A stretch of 64,000 nucleotides of DNA from Balanoglossus misakiensis (lineage: Eukaryota > Hemichordata): NCBI GenBank assembly GCA_040954595.2, contig CM082583.2, positions 1,116,001-1,180,000 on the forward strand, read 5' to 3'. The notes below the pieces were generated by a model. The model did no database searches. It saw nothing but the letters and a program-made list of their open reading frames with translations, and was not told where the DNA came from. Both the position numbers and the translations under genes were made by a program. Shown here one piece after another: positions 1-12,258 of the stretch (position 1 is the stretch's first letter; the number at the start of each line of letters is the position of its first letter).

Positions 1-954
1 TTAGAAAACCCGTGTGGAAAGTATCTCTACCCGTTTGAAACTAAGAAAAGAATTTATTCTTATTTATTTTGTAAAAAAGACAATTTTTCGAAAAAAAGTT
101 GAAAATGGTAATTTTGTCTTGGGTGATTCAAATTATACCGCCTTTTCTGGAATTTGCAGCACTTTTTGCAAGAGAACGACACTTCATGCTCCATAATATT
201 TCCGAAAATGAAGAAAAGAGTTAATTTTTTATGATTTTTTAAAAATTTACCATTTTTGTCAAAATATGGCCAAAATGGCTATTTTTTCTTGAATTCCGTC
301 AATATATCTGCATTTTTGGAGTGGTCGAAAGTTTTAACATACAATCAACATGTCATATATGATCAGGGCACCAAATTCGAAGAACAAAGGTTTTTTTATT
401 TTTTTTTCTTCTAAAAATGACATTTTCAAGGAAAATTTGGTAAAACGCAATTTTGTCTGCAGTGAGCCAAATTAGACGGTCTTTTGTGGAATTTGTATCG
501 ATATATACATACGAAGAGCATTCTATACTCCATCAGATTTCCGAAAATGTAGAAAACAGGTATTTTTTTGTAATTTTCAAAAATTTTCCATTTTGACCAA
601 ATTGTGGCTAAAATTTTTATTTTCGTGTTGAATGCCGCCAGTGTCACTGCTTTTAAAAGTCATAAAAACTTTTAACATACAAGCAATTCTTTATATATGA
701 TCAGGTCACCGAATTAAAAAAATAAAGAATGTTTTGCCTAAAAATGACCTTTTAGGTGCAAAAACGAATAAAACGTAATTTTGTATTAAATCAGCTCATT
801 CAGAGTGCATTTTTTATAATCAGCACCATTTTTACATATAATTGAAATTTCATACATCATTAGATATCCAAATATGAAAAAATGATTTAGATTTTAGATG
901 ATTGTCCAAAATTAGCTGATATCTAATAAATGTAGTATTGAACCGTTCTGTTTG
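1..954 (+). repeat. AT-rich half of unit 1: about 2.7 diverged 330-340 bp modules
   Basis: Three landmarks recur in order. AATTTTGTC/TA occurs at 110, 449 and 777, spaced 339 and 328. The TATATGATCAGG-(G/T)CACC motif occurs near 361 and 699, spaced 338. CAGATTTCCGAAAATG in the second module matches ATATTTCCGAAAATG in the first. The third module breaks off near 920. The modules have diverged strongly from each other but are conserved between units, so the triplication is older than the amplification of the 2-kb unit. The same layout is seen in every complete unit. Confidence 0.85.
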
Positions 955-964
955 CCCCCCCCCC
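955..964 (+). repeat. Poly-C tract of unit 1
   Basis: A C homopolymer divides the two halves of every unit. Its length varies from about 7 (units 3 and 4) to 13 or more (units 8, 10, 11). In units 16, 21 and 23 to 28 it is interrupted by a G or T run. It is a likely slippage hotspot and a likely place for sequencing error. Confidence 0.9.
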
Positions 965-1125
965 TTACGTTATATGCGGTACGCCGATGTCAGCTTACCC
1001 GGCAGTACTGCAGGCCGTGCCCCCAACTAACGTCGGTGTTTGGAACGCCCTGGCTAAATTCGGGCTTTCTCTATAAATTGACAGGCAATAATGCAGTCCT
1101 ACCCGAACAAATGTCGAGTGTTGAC
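965..1125 (+). repeat. Hinge segment of unit 1 between poly-C and the 81-bp modules
   Basis: This segment of about 160 bp is the most conserved stretch of the unit and matches neither the AT module nor the 81-bp module. It begins at TTACGTTATATGCGGTACGCC and contains GGCAGTACTGCAGGCC. In many units it is open in one frame for about 60 codons, but the start and the upstream frame differ between units because of poly-C length. I do not think it is coding. Confidence 0.7.
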
Positions 1126-2057
1126 CCGCTGTGACTTACCATCTTCGGTTTGCCCGACTTAGCCAACGTCTTTGTACTAGAGTGTCAGGTCTTTTGCAGA
1201 GCCAGGCCGAAGGAAATCCGACTTGATCACCGTTGCTAACGAACGCTAGTGTCTGTCATGGTGTGCCGGGGTTTTAGTCGAGCCAGGCCGTAGGAGATCT
1301 GACTTGATCATCGTGGTCAATGTACGCGTGTTTCCGCTCTAAAGTGCCGGGGCTTCAGCGAAACCAGACCGTAGGAAATCCGACGTAATCACCGTTGATA
1401 ACTTACGCCAGTCTGTGTCATATAGAGCCGGTGCACAAGCCGAGTCACGCCGTAGGAAATCTGACTTGATCAACGTGGTCAATGTACGCCTGTTTCTGCT
1501 CTAGAGTGCCGGGGCTTCAGCTGAGCCAGGCCGTAGGAAACCCGACGTGATTACCGTTGTTAACTTACGCCAGTCTGTGTCCTATATATAGTGCCGGGGC
1601 ATCAGCCGTGCCAGGCCGAAGGAAATGTGAGTAGATCAACGTGGTCTCTGTACGCGTGTTTCTGCTCTAGAGTGCCAGGGCTTTAGCCAAGCCATGCCGT
1701 AGGAAATCTGACTTGATCAACGATGCTAACGAACGCTAGTGTCTGTCATAGTGTGCCGGGGTTTTAGTCGAGCCAAGCCGTAGGAGATCAGACTTGATCA
1801 ACGTGGTCTCTGTACGCGTGTTTCTGCTCTAGAGTGCCGGGGCTTTATCCAAGCCATGCCGTAGAAAATCTGACTTGATCACCGTTGCTAACGTACGCTA
1901 GTGTCTGTCATATTGTGACGGAGATTTAGCCGAGCCAGGCCATAGAAAAATCGACTTGTTCAACGTTACCAGTGTGCAACTGTTTCTGCTCTAGAGAGTC
2001 AGGGTTTTAGCCGACTTATGCTGTAGGAAATCTGAGTTGATGAACGGGAATTCAATG
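1126..2057 (+). repeat. GC-richer half of unit 1: eleven 81-bp modules
   Basis: The CCG(T/A)AGGA core, or its variant, occurs at 1207, 1288, 1369, 1450, 1531, 1616, 1697, 1778, 1859, 1940 and 2021. Spacing is 81 bp throughout except for one 85-bp step (1531 to 1616), which carries an extra TATA. Two types alternate. One ends in GCTAGTGTCTGTCAT or GCCAGTCTGTGTC. The other ends in GTTTCTGCTCTAGAGTG. The true period is therefore a 162-bp dimer. A degenerate twelfth module may precede the first, at about 1126-1206. Stops occur in all frames. Confidence 0.93.
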
Positions 2058-4101
2058 TTAGAAAACCCTTGTGGAAAGTATCTCTACCCGTTTGGAACTA
2101 AGAAAAGAATTTATTCTTATTTATTTTGTAAAAAAGACAATTTTTCGAAAAAAAATCGAAAATGGTAATTTTGTCTTGGGTGATTCAAATTATACCGCCT
2201 TTTCTGGAATTTGCTGCACTTCTTACAAGAGAACGACACTTCATGCTCCATAATATTTCGGAAAATGAAGAAAAGAGTTATTTTTTTAAGATTTTTTAAA
2301 AATTTACCATTTTTGTCAAAATATGGCCAAAATGGCTATTTTTTCTTGAATTCCGTCAATATATCTGCATTTTTGGAGTGGTCGAAAGTTTTAACATACA
2401 ATCAACATGTCATATATGATCAGGGCACCAAATTCGAAGAACAAAGTTTTTTTTTTTTTTTTTCTTCTAAAAATGACATTTTCAAGGAAAATTTGGTAAA
2501 ACGCAATTTTGTCTGCAGTGAGCCAAATTAGACGGTCTTTTGTGGAATTTGTATCGATATATACATACGAAGAGCATTCTATACTCCATCAGATTTCCGA
2601 AAATGTAGAAAACAGGTATTTTTTTGTAATTTTCAAAAATTTACCATTTTGACCAAATTGTGGCTAAAATTTTTATTTTCGTGTTGAATGCCGCCAGTGT
2701 CACTGCTTTTAAAAGTCATAAAAACTTTTAACATACAAGCAATTGTTTATATATGATCAGGTCACCGAATAAAAAAATAAAGAATGTTTTGCCTAAAAAT
2801 GACCTTTTTGGTGCAAAAACGAATAAAACGCAATTTTGTATTAAATCAGAATGCATTTTTTATAATCAGCACCATTTTTACATGTAATGGAAATTTCATA
2901 CATCATCAGATATCCAAATATAAAAAAAATGATTTAGATTTTAGATGATTGTCCAAAATTAGCTGATATCTAATAAATGTAGTATTGAACCGTTCTGTCC
3001 CCCCCCCCCTACATTATATCCGGTACGCCGATGTCAGCTTACCCGGCAGTACTGCAGGCCGTGCCCCCAACTAACGTCGGTGTTTGAAACGCCCTGGTTA
3101 AATTCGAGCTTTCTCTATAAATTGACAGGCAATAATGCAGTCCTACCCGAACAAATGTCAAGTGTTAAACTGCTGTGACTTTCCCTCTTCGGTTTGCCCG
3201 ACTTAGCCAACGTCTTTGTACTAGAGTGTCGGGTCTTTTGCAGAGCCGGGCCGAAGGAAATCCGACTTGATCACCGTTGCTAACGAACGCTAGTGTCTAT
3301 CATGGTGTGCCGGGGTTTTAGTCGAGCCAGGCCGTAGGAGATCTGACTTGAACATCGTGGTCAATGTACGCGTGTTTCCGCTCTAAAGTACCGGGGCTTC
3401 AGGTAAACCAGGCCGTAGGAAATCCGACGTAATCACCGTTGATAACTTACGCCAGTCTGTGTCATATAGAGCCGGTGCACCAGCCGAGTCACGCCGTAGG
3501 AAATCTGACTTGATCAACGTGGTCAATGTACGCCTGTTTCTGCTCTAGAGTGCCGGGGCTTCAGCTGACCCAGGAAGTAGGAAACCCGACGTGATTACCG
3601 TTGTTAACTTACGCCAGTCTGTGTCATATATGTAGTGCCGGGGCATCAGCCGTGCCAGGCCGAAGGAAATGTGAGTAGATCAACGTGGTCTCTGTACGCG
3701 TGTTTCTGCTCTAGAGTGCCAGGGCTTTAGCCAAGCCATGCCGTAGGAAATCTGACTTGATCAACGTTGCTAACGAACGCTAGTGTCTGTCATAGTGTGC
3801 CGGGGTTTTAGTCGAGCCAAGCCGTAGGAGATCAGACTTGATCAACGTGGTCTCTGCACGCGTGTTTCTGCTCTAGAGTGCCGGGGCTTTATCCAAGCCA
3901 TGCCGTAGAAAATCTGACTTGATCACCGTTGCTAACGTACGCTAGTGTCTGTCATATTGTGACGGAGATTTAGCCGAGCAAGGCCATAGAAAAATCGACT
4001 TGTTCAACGTTACCAGTGTGCAACTGTTTCTGCTCTAGAGTGTCAGGGTTTTAGCCGACTTATGCTGTAGGAAATCTGAGTTGATGAACGGGAATTCAAT
4101 G
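2058..4101 (+). repeat. Satellite unit 2 (2044 bp)
   Basis: Complete unit and first of the block (units 2-9) lacking the CTCATTCAGAG stretch. It has a long uninterrupted T run near 2445-2463. Module 5 carries CAGGAAGTAGG in place of CAGGCCGTAGG. Confidence 0.9.
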
Positions 4102-6137
4102 TTAGAAAACCCTTGTGGAAAGTATCTCTACCCGTTTGAAACTAAGAAAAGAATTTATTCTTATTTATTTAGTAAAAAAGACAATTTTTCGAAAAAAAGT
4201 CGAAAATGGTAATTTTGTCTTGGGTGATTCAAATTATACCGCCTTTTCTGGAATTTGCTGCACTTCTTACAAGAGAACGACACTTCATGCTCCATAATAT
4301 TTCGGAAAATGAAGAAAAGAGTTATGTTTTTATGATTTTTTAAAAATTTACCATTTTTGTCAAAATATGGCCAAAATGGCTATTTTTTCTTGAATTCCGT
4401 CAATATCTCTGCATTTTTGGAGTGGTCGAAAGTCTTAACATATAATCAACATGTCATATATGATCAGGGCACCAAATTCGAAGAACAAAGGTTTTTTTAT
4501 TTTTTTCTCTAAAAATGACATTTTCAAGGAAAATTTGGTAAAACGCAATTTTGTCTGCAGTGAGCCAAATTGGCCGTTTTTTGTGGAATTTGTATCGATA
4601 TATATATACGAAGAGCATTCTATACTCCATCAGATTTCCGAAAATGTAGAAAACAGGTATTTTTTATAATTTTCAAAAATTTACCATTTTGACCAAATTG
4701 TGGCTAAAATTTTTATTTTCGTGTTGAATGCCGCCAGTGTCACTGCTTTTAAAAGTCATAAAATGTTTTAACATACAAGCAATTGTTTATATATGATCAG
4801 GTCACCGAATTAAAAAAATAAAGAATGTTTTGCCTAAAAATGACCTTTTTGGTGTAAAAACGAATAAAACGCAATTTTGTATTAAATCAGAATGCATTTT
4901 TTATAATCAGCACCATTTTTACATGTAATGGAAATTTCATACATCATCAGATATCCAAATATGAAAAAATGATTTAGATTTTAGATGATTGTCCAAAATT
5001 AGCTGATATCTAATAAATGTAGTATTGAACCGTTCTGTCCCCCCCTACATTATATGCGGTACGCCGATGTCAGCTTACCCGGCAGTACTGCAGGCCGTGC
5101 CCCCAACTAACGTCGGTGTTTGAAACGCCCTGGTTAAATTCGGGCTTTCTCTATAAATTGACAGGCAATAATGCAGTCCTACCCGAACAAATGTCAAGTG
5201 TTAAACCGCTGTGACTTTCCCTCTTCGGTTTGCCCGACTTAGCCAACGTCTTTGTACTAGAGTGTCGGGTCTTTTGCAGAGCCAGGCCGAAGGAAATCCG
5301 ACTTGATCACCGTTGCTAACGAACGCTAGTGTCTATCATGGTGTGCCGGGGTTTTAGTCGAGCCAGGCCGTAGGAGATCTGACTTGATCATCGTGGTCAA
5401 TGTACGCGTGTTTCCGCTCTAAAGTACCGGGGCTTCAGGTAAACCAGGCCGTAGGAAATCCGACGTAATCACCGTTGATAACTTACGCCAGTCTGTGTCA
5501 TATAGAGCCGGTGCACCAGCCGAGTCACGCCGTAGGAAATCTGACTTGATCAACGTGGTCAATGTACGCCTGTTTCTGCTCTAGAGTGCCGGGGCTTCAG
5601 CTGAGCCAGGCCGTAGGAAACCCGACGTGATTACCGTTGTTAACTTACGACAGTCTGTGTCATATATATAGTGCCGGGGCATCAGCCGTGCCAGGCCGAA
5701 GGAAATGTGAGTAGATCAACGTGGTCTCTGTACGCGTGTTTCTGCTCTAGAGTGCCAGGGCTTTAGCCAAGCCATGCCGTAGGAAATCTGACTTGATCAA
5801 CGTTGCTAACGAACGCTAGTGTCTGTCATAGTGTGCCGGGGTTTTAGTCGAGCCAAGCCGTAGGAGATCAGACTTGATAAACGTGGTCTCTGTACGCGTG
5901 TTTCTGCTCTAGAGTGCCGGGGCTTTATCCAAGCCATGCCGTAGAAAATCTGACTTGATCACCGTTGCTAACGTACGCTAGTGTCTGTCATATTGTGACG
6001 GAGATTTAGCAGAGCCAGGCCGTAGAAAAATCGACATGTTCAACGTTACCAGTGTGCAACTGTTTCTGCTCTAGAGTGTCAGGGTTTTAGCCGACTTATG
6101 CTGTAGGAAATCTGAGTTGATGAATGGGAATTCAATG
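4102..6137 (+). repeat. Satellite unit 3 (2036 bp)
   Basis: Complete unit with a short C run of about 7. From the middle of the AT half onward it is nearly identical to unit 4, including private variants such as TTGATAAACGTGG in module 8. Confidence 0.9.
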
Positions 6138-8176
6138 TTAGAAAACCCGTGTGGAAAGTATCTCTACCCGTTTGAAACTAAGAAAAGAATTTATTCTTAT
6201 TTATTTTGTAAAAAAGACAATTTTTCGAAAAAAAGCCGAAAATGGTAATTTTGTCTTGGGTGATTCAAATTATACCGCCTTTTCTGGAATTTGCAGCACT
6301 TTTTACAAGAGAACGACACTTCATGCTCCATTATATTTCCGAAAATGAAGAAAAGAGTTAATTTTTTATGATATTTTACAAATTTACCATTTTTGTCAAA
6401 ATATGGCCAAAATGGCTATTTTTTCTTGAATTCCGTCAATATATCTGCATTTTTGGAGTGGTCGAAAGTTTTAACATACAATCAACATGTCATATATGAT
6501 CAGGGCACCAAATTCGAAGAACAAAGGTTTTTTTATTTTTTTTCTTCTAAAAATGACATTTTCAAGGAAAATTTGGTAAAACGCAATTTTGTCTGCAGTG
6601 AGCCAAATTAGACGGTCTTTTGTGGTATTTGTATCGATATATACATACGAAGAGCATTCTATACTCCATCAGATTTCCGAAAATGTAGAAAACAGGTATT
6701 TTTTATAATTTTCAAAAATTTACCATTTTGACCAAATTGTGGCTAAAATTGTTATTTTCGTGTTGAATGCCGCCAGTGTCACTGCTTTTAAAAGTCATAA
6801 AATGTTTTAACATACAAGCAATTGTTTATATATGATCAGGTCACCGAATTAAAAAAATAAAGAATGTTTTGCCTAAAAATGACCTTTTTGGTGTAAAAAC
6901 GAATAAAACGCAATTTTGTATTAAATCAGAATGCATTTTTTATAATCAGCACCATTTTTACATGTAATGGAAATTTCATACATCATCAGATATCCAAATA
7001 TGAAAAAATGATTTAGATTTTAGATGATTGTCCAAAATTAGCTGATATCTAATAAATGTAGTATTGAACCGTTCTGTCCCCCCCTACATTATATGCGGTA
7101 CGCCGATGTCAGCTTACCCGGCAGTACTGCAGGCCGTGCCCCCAACTAACGTCGGTGTTTGAAACGCCCTGGTTAAATTCGGGCTTTCTCTATAAATTGA
7201 CAGGCAATAATGCAGTCCTACCCGAACAAATGTCAAGTGTTAAACCGCTGTGACTTTCCCTCTTCGGTTTGCCCGACTTAGCCAACGTCTTTGTACTAGA
7301 GTGTCGAGTCTTTTGCAGAGCCAGGCCGAAGGAAATCCGACTTGATCACCGTTGCTAACGAACGCTAGTGTCTATCATGGTGTGCCGGGGTTTTAGTCGA
7401 GCCAGGCCGTAGGAGATCTGACTTGATCATCGTGGTCAATGTACGCGTGTTTCCGCTCTAAAGTACCGGGGCTTCAGGTAAACCAGGCCGTAGGAAATCC
7501 GACGTAATCACCGTTGATAACTTACGCCAGTCTGTGTCATATAGAGCCGGTGCACCAGCCGAGTCACGCCGTAGGAAATCTGACTTGATCAACGTGGTCA
7601 ATGTACGCCTGTTTCTGCTCTAGAGTGCCGGGGCTTCAGCTGAGCCAGGCCGTAGGAAACCCGACGTGATTACCGTTGTTAACTTACGACAGTCTGTGTC
7701 ATATATATAGTGCCGGGGCATCAGCCGTGCCAGGCCGAAGGAAATGTGAGTAGATCAACGTGGTCTCTGTACGCGTGTTTCTGCTCTAGAGTGCCAGGGC
7801 TTTAGCCAAGCCATGCCGTAGGAAATCTGACTTGATCAACGTTGCTAACGAACGCTAGTGTCTGTCATAGTGTGCCGGGGTTTTAGTCGAGCCAAGCCGT
7901 AGGAGATCAGACTTGATAAACGTGGTCTCTGTACGCGTGTTTCTGCTCTAGAGTGCCGGGGCTTTATCCAAGCCATGCCGTAGAAAATCTGACTTGATCA
8001 CCGTTGCTAACGTACGCTAGTGTCTGTCATATTGTGACGGAGATTTAGCAGAGCCAGGCCGTAGAAAAATCGACATGTTCAACGTTACCAGTGTGCAACT
8101 GTTTCTGCTCTAGAGTGTCAGGGTTTTAGCCGACTTATGCTGTAGGAAATCTGAGTTGATGAATGGGAATTCAATG
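6138..8176 (+). repeat. Satellite unit 4 (2039 bp)
   Basis: Complete unit. Its right part matches unit 3 and its left part matches unit 5 (same GAAAAAAAGCCGAAAATGG variant and same ATTATATTTCC). This is the signature of a one-unit tandem duplication whose ends lie inside units rather than at the chosen boundary. Confidence 0.9.
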
Positions 8177-10224
8177 TTAGAAAACCCGTGTGGAAAGTAT
8201 CTCTACCCGTTTGAAACTAAGAAAAGAATTTATTCTTATTTATTTTGTAAAAAAGACAATTTTTCGAAAAAAAGCCGAAAATGGTAATTTTGTCTTGGGT
8301 GATTCAAATTATACCGCCTTTTCTGGAATTTGCAGCACTTTTTACAAGAGAACGACACTTCATGCTCCATTATATTTCCGAAAATGAAGAAAAGAGTTAA
8401 TTTTTTATGATATTTTACAAATTTACCATTTTTGTCAAAATATGGCCAAAATGGCTATTTTTTCTTGAATTCCGTCAATATATCTGCATTTTTGGAGTGG
8501 TCGAAAGTTTTAACATACAATCAACATGTCATATATGATCAGGGCACCAAATTCGAAGAACAAAGGTTTTTTTTATTTTTTTTCTTCTAAAAATGACATT
8601 TTCAAGGAAAATTTGGTAAAACGCAATTTTGTCTGCAGTGAGCCAAATTAGACGGTCTTTTGTGGTATTTGTATCGATATATACATACGAAGAGCATTCT
8701 ATACTCCATCAGATTTCCGAAAATGTAGAAAACAGGTATTGTTTTGTAATTTTCAAAAATTTACCATTTTGACCAAATTGTGGCTAAAATTGTTATTTTC
8801 GTGTTGAATGCCGCCAGTGTCACTGCTTTTAAAAGTCATAAAAACTTTTAACATACAAGCAATTGTTTATATATGATCAGGTCACCGAATTAAAAAAATA
8901 AAGAATGTTTTGCCTAAAAATGACCTTTTTGGTGCAAAAACGAATAAAACGCAATTTTGTATTAAATCAGAATGCATTTTTTATAATCAGCACCATTTTT
9001 ACATGTAATGGAAATTTAATACATCATCAGATATCCAAATATGAAAAAAATGATTTAGATTTTAGATGATTGTCCAAAATTAGCTGATATCTAATAAATG
9101 TAGTATTGAACCGTTCTGTCCCCCCCCCCCCCTACATTATATGCGGTACGCCGATGTCAGCTTACCCGGCAGTACTGCAGGCCGTGCCCCCAACTAACGT
9201 CGGTGTTTGAAACGCCCTGGTTAAATTCGGGCTTTCTCTATAAATTGACAGGCAATAATGCAGTCCTACCGGAACAAATGTCGAGTGTTGACCCGCTGTG
9301 ACTTTCCCTCTTCGGTTTGCCCGACTTAGCCAACGTCTTTGTACTAGAGTGTCGGGTCTTTTGCAGAGCCAGGCCGAAGGAAATCCGACTTGATCACCGT
9401 TGCTAACGAACGCTAGTGTCTGTCATGGTGTGCCGGGGTTTTAGTCGGGCCAGGCCGTAGGAGATCTGACTTGATCATCGTGGTCAATGTACGCGTGTTT
9501 CCGCTCTAAAGTGCCGGGGCTTCAGCTAAACCAGGCCGTAGGACATCCGCCGTAATCACCGTTGATAACTTACGCCAGTCTGTGTCATATAGAGCCGGTG
9601 CACCAGCCGAGTCACGCCGTAGGAAATCTGACTTGATCAACGTGGTCAATGTACGCCTGTTTCTGCTCTAGAATGCCGGGGCTTCAGCTGAGCCAGGCCG
9701 TAGGAAACCCGACGTGATTACCGTTGTTAACTTACGCCAGTCTGTGTCCTATATATAGTGCCGGGGCATCAGCCGTGCCAGGCCGAAGGAAATGTGAGTA
9801 GATCAACGTGGTCTCTGTACGCGTGTTTCTGCTCTAGAGTGCCAGGGCTTTAGCCAAGCCATGCCGTAGGAAATCTGACTTGATCAACGTTGCTAACGAA
9901 CGCTAGTGTCTGTCATAGTGTGCCGGGGTTTTAGTCGAGCCAAGCCGTAGGAGATCAGACTTGATAAACGTGGTCTCTGTACGCGTGTTTCTGCTCTAGA
10001 GTGCCGGGGCTTTATCCAAGCCATGCCGTAGAAAACCTGACTTGATCACCGTTGCTAACGTACGCTAGTGTCTGTCATATTGTGACGGACATTTAGCGGA
10101 GCCAGGCCGTAGAAAAATCGACTTGTTCAACGTTACCAGTGTGCAACTGTTTCTGCTCTAGAGTGTCAGGGTTTTAGCCGACTTATGCTGTAGGAAATCT
10201 GAGTTGATGAACGGGAATTCAATG
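8177..10224 (+). repeat. Satellite unit 5 (2048 bp)
   Basis: Complete unit. It shares GAAATTTAATACATC, GTCGGGCCAGG and GGACATCCGCCG with unit 8, three units away. Confidence 0.9.
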
Positions 10225-12258
10225 TTAGAAAACCCGTGTGGAAAGTATCTCTACCCGTTTGAAACTAAGAAAAGAATTTATTCTTATTTATTTTGTAAAA
10301 AAGACAATTTTTCGAAAACAAGTCGAAAATGGTAATTTTGTCTTGGGTGATTTAAATTATACCGCCTTTTCTGGAATTTGCAGCACTTTTTACAAGAGAA
10401 CGACACTTCATGCTCCATAATATTTCCGAAAAAATAAGAAAAGAGTTAATTTTTTATGATTTTTTAAAAATTTACCATTTTTGTCAAAATTTGGCCAAAA
10501 TGGCTATTTTTTCTTGAATTCCGTCAATATCTCTGCATTTTTGGAGTGGTCGAAAGTCTTAACATACAATCAACATGTCATATATGATCAGGGCACCAAA
10601 TTCGAAGAACAAAGGTTTTTTAATTTTTTTTTCTAAAAATGACATTTTCAAGGAAAATTTGGTAAAACGCAATTTTGTCTGCAGTGAGCCAAATTAGACG
10701 GTCTTTTGTGGAATTTGTATCGATATATACATGCGAAGAGCATTCTATACTCCATCAGATTTCCGAAAATGTAGAAAACAGGTATTTTTTGTAATTTTCA
10801 AAAATTTACCATTTTGACCAAATTGTGGCTACAATTGTTATTTTCGTGTTGAATGCCGCCAGTGTCACTGCTTTTAAAAGTCATAAAAACTTTTAACATA
10901 CAAGCAATTGTTTATATATGATCAGGTCACCGAATTAAAAAAATAAAGAATGTTTTGCCTAAAAATGACCTTTTTGGTGCATAAACGAATTAAACGCAAT
11001 TTTGTATTGAATCAGAATGCATTTTTTATAATCAGCACCATTTTTACATATAATGGAAATTTCATACATCATCAGATATCCAAATATGAAAAAATGATTT
11101 AGATTTTAGATGATTGTCCAAAATTAGTTGATATCTAATAAATGTAGTATTGAACCATTCTGTCCCCCCCCCTACATTATATGCGGTACGCCGATGTCAG
11201 CTTACCCGGCAGTACTGCAGGCCGTGCCCCCAACTAACGTCGGTGTTTGAAACGCCCTGGTTAATTTCGGGCTTTCTCTATAAATTGACAGGCAATAATG
11301 CAGTCCTACCCGAACAAATGTCAAGTGTTGAACCGCTGTGACTTTCCCTCTTCGGTTTGCCCGACTTAGCCAACGTCTTTGTACTAGAGTGTCGGGTCTT
11401 TTGCAGAGCCAGGCCGAAGGAAATCCGACTTGATCACCGTTGCTAACGAACGCTAGTGTCTGTCATGGTGTGCCGGGGTTTTAGTCGAGCCAGGCCGTAG
11501 GAGATCTGACTTGATCATCGTGGTCAATGTACGCGTGTTTCCGCTCTAAAGTGCCGGGGCTTCAGCTAAACCAGGCCGTAGGAAATCCGACGTAATCACT
11601 GTTGATAACTTACGCCAGTCTGTGTCATATAGAGCCGGTGCACCAGCCGAGTCACGCCGTAGGAAATCTGACTTGATCAACGTGGTCAATGTACGCCTGT
11701 TTCTGCTCTAGAGTGCCGGGGCTTCAGCTGAGCCAGGTCGTAGGAAACCCGACGTGATTACCGTTGTTAACTTACGCCAGTCTGTGTCCTATATATAGTG
11801 CCGGGGCATCAGCCGTGCCAGGCCGAAGGAAATGTGAGTAGATCAACGTGGTCTCTGTACGCGTGTTTCTGCTCTAGAGTGCCAGGACTTTAGCCAAGCC
11901 ATGCCGTAGGAAATCTGACTTGATCAACGTTGCTAACGAACGCTAGTGTCTGTCAAAGTGTGCCATGGTTTTAGTCGAGCCAAGCCGTAGGAGATCAGAC
12001 TTGATCGTCTCTGTACGCGTGTTTCTGCTCTAGAGTGCCGGGGCTTTATCCAAGCCATGCCGTAGAAAATCTGACTTGATCACCGTTGCTAACGTACGCT
12101 AGTGTCTGTCATATTGTGACTGTGATTTAGCAGAGCCAGGCCGTAGAAAAATCGACATGTTCAACGTTACCAGTGTGCAACTGTTTCTGCTCTAGAGTGT
12201 CAGGGTTTTAGCCGACTTATGCTGTAGGAAATCTGAGTTGATGAATGGGAATTCAATG
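10225..12258 (+). repeat. Satellite unit 6 (2034 bp)
   Basis: Complete unit. Module 8 has lost 6 bp, giving TTGATCGTCTCTG in place of TTGATCAACGTGGTCTCTG. Unit 7 shares this loss. Confidence 0.9.

Larger units (their letters stand above)
1..2057 (+). repeat. Satellite unit 1 (2057 bp)
   Basis: Complete unit. It keeps CTCATTCAGAG in the third AT module, which units 2 to 9 lack. It begins at the window edge, so the array probably continues to the left. Confidence 0.9.

Noticed and set aside
14-196. A recurrent ORF of about 60-81 codons (MESISTRLK or MMNGNSMLENP types) near the start of most units
   Set aside because: It recurs because the DNA recurs. The frame shifts from unit to unit by small indels, some units use a different frame over the same bases, and there is no sign of synonymous bias. 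I read it as non-coding satellite.
952-1134. A second recurrent ORF over poly-C and hinge (LYAVRRCQLTRQYC type)
   Set aside because: Start and length depend on poly-C length and several units lose it. It has no recognisable domain.
1126-2057. CRISPR array, because of regular 81-bp spacing
   Set aside because: The spacers are not unique: the whole 81-bp module is repeated and diverging, and the context is eukaryotic.
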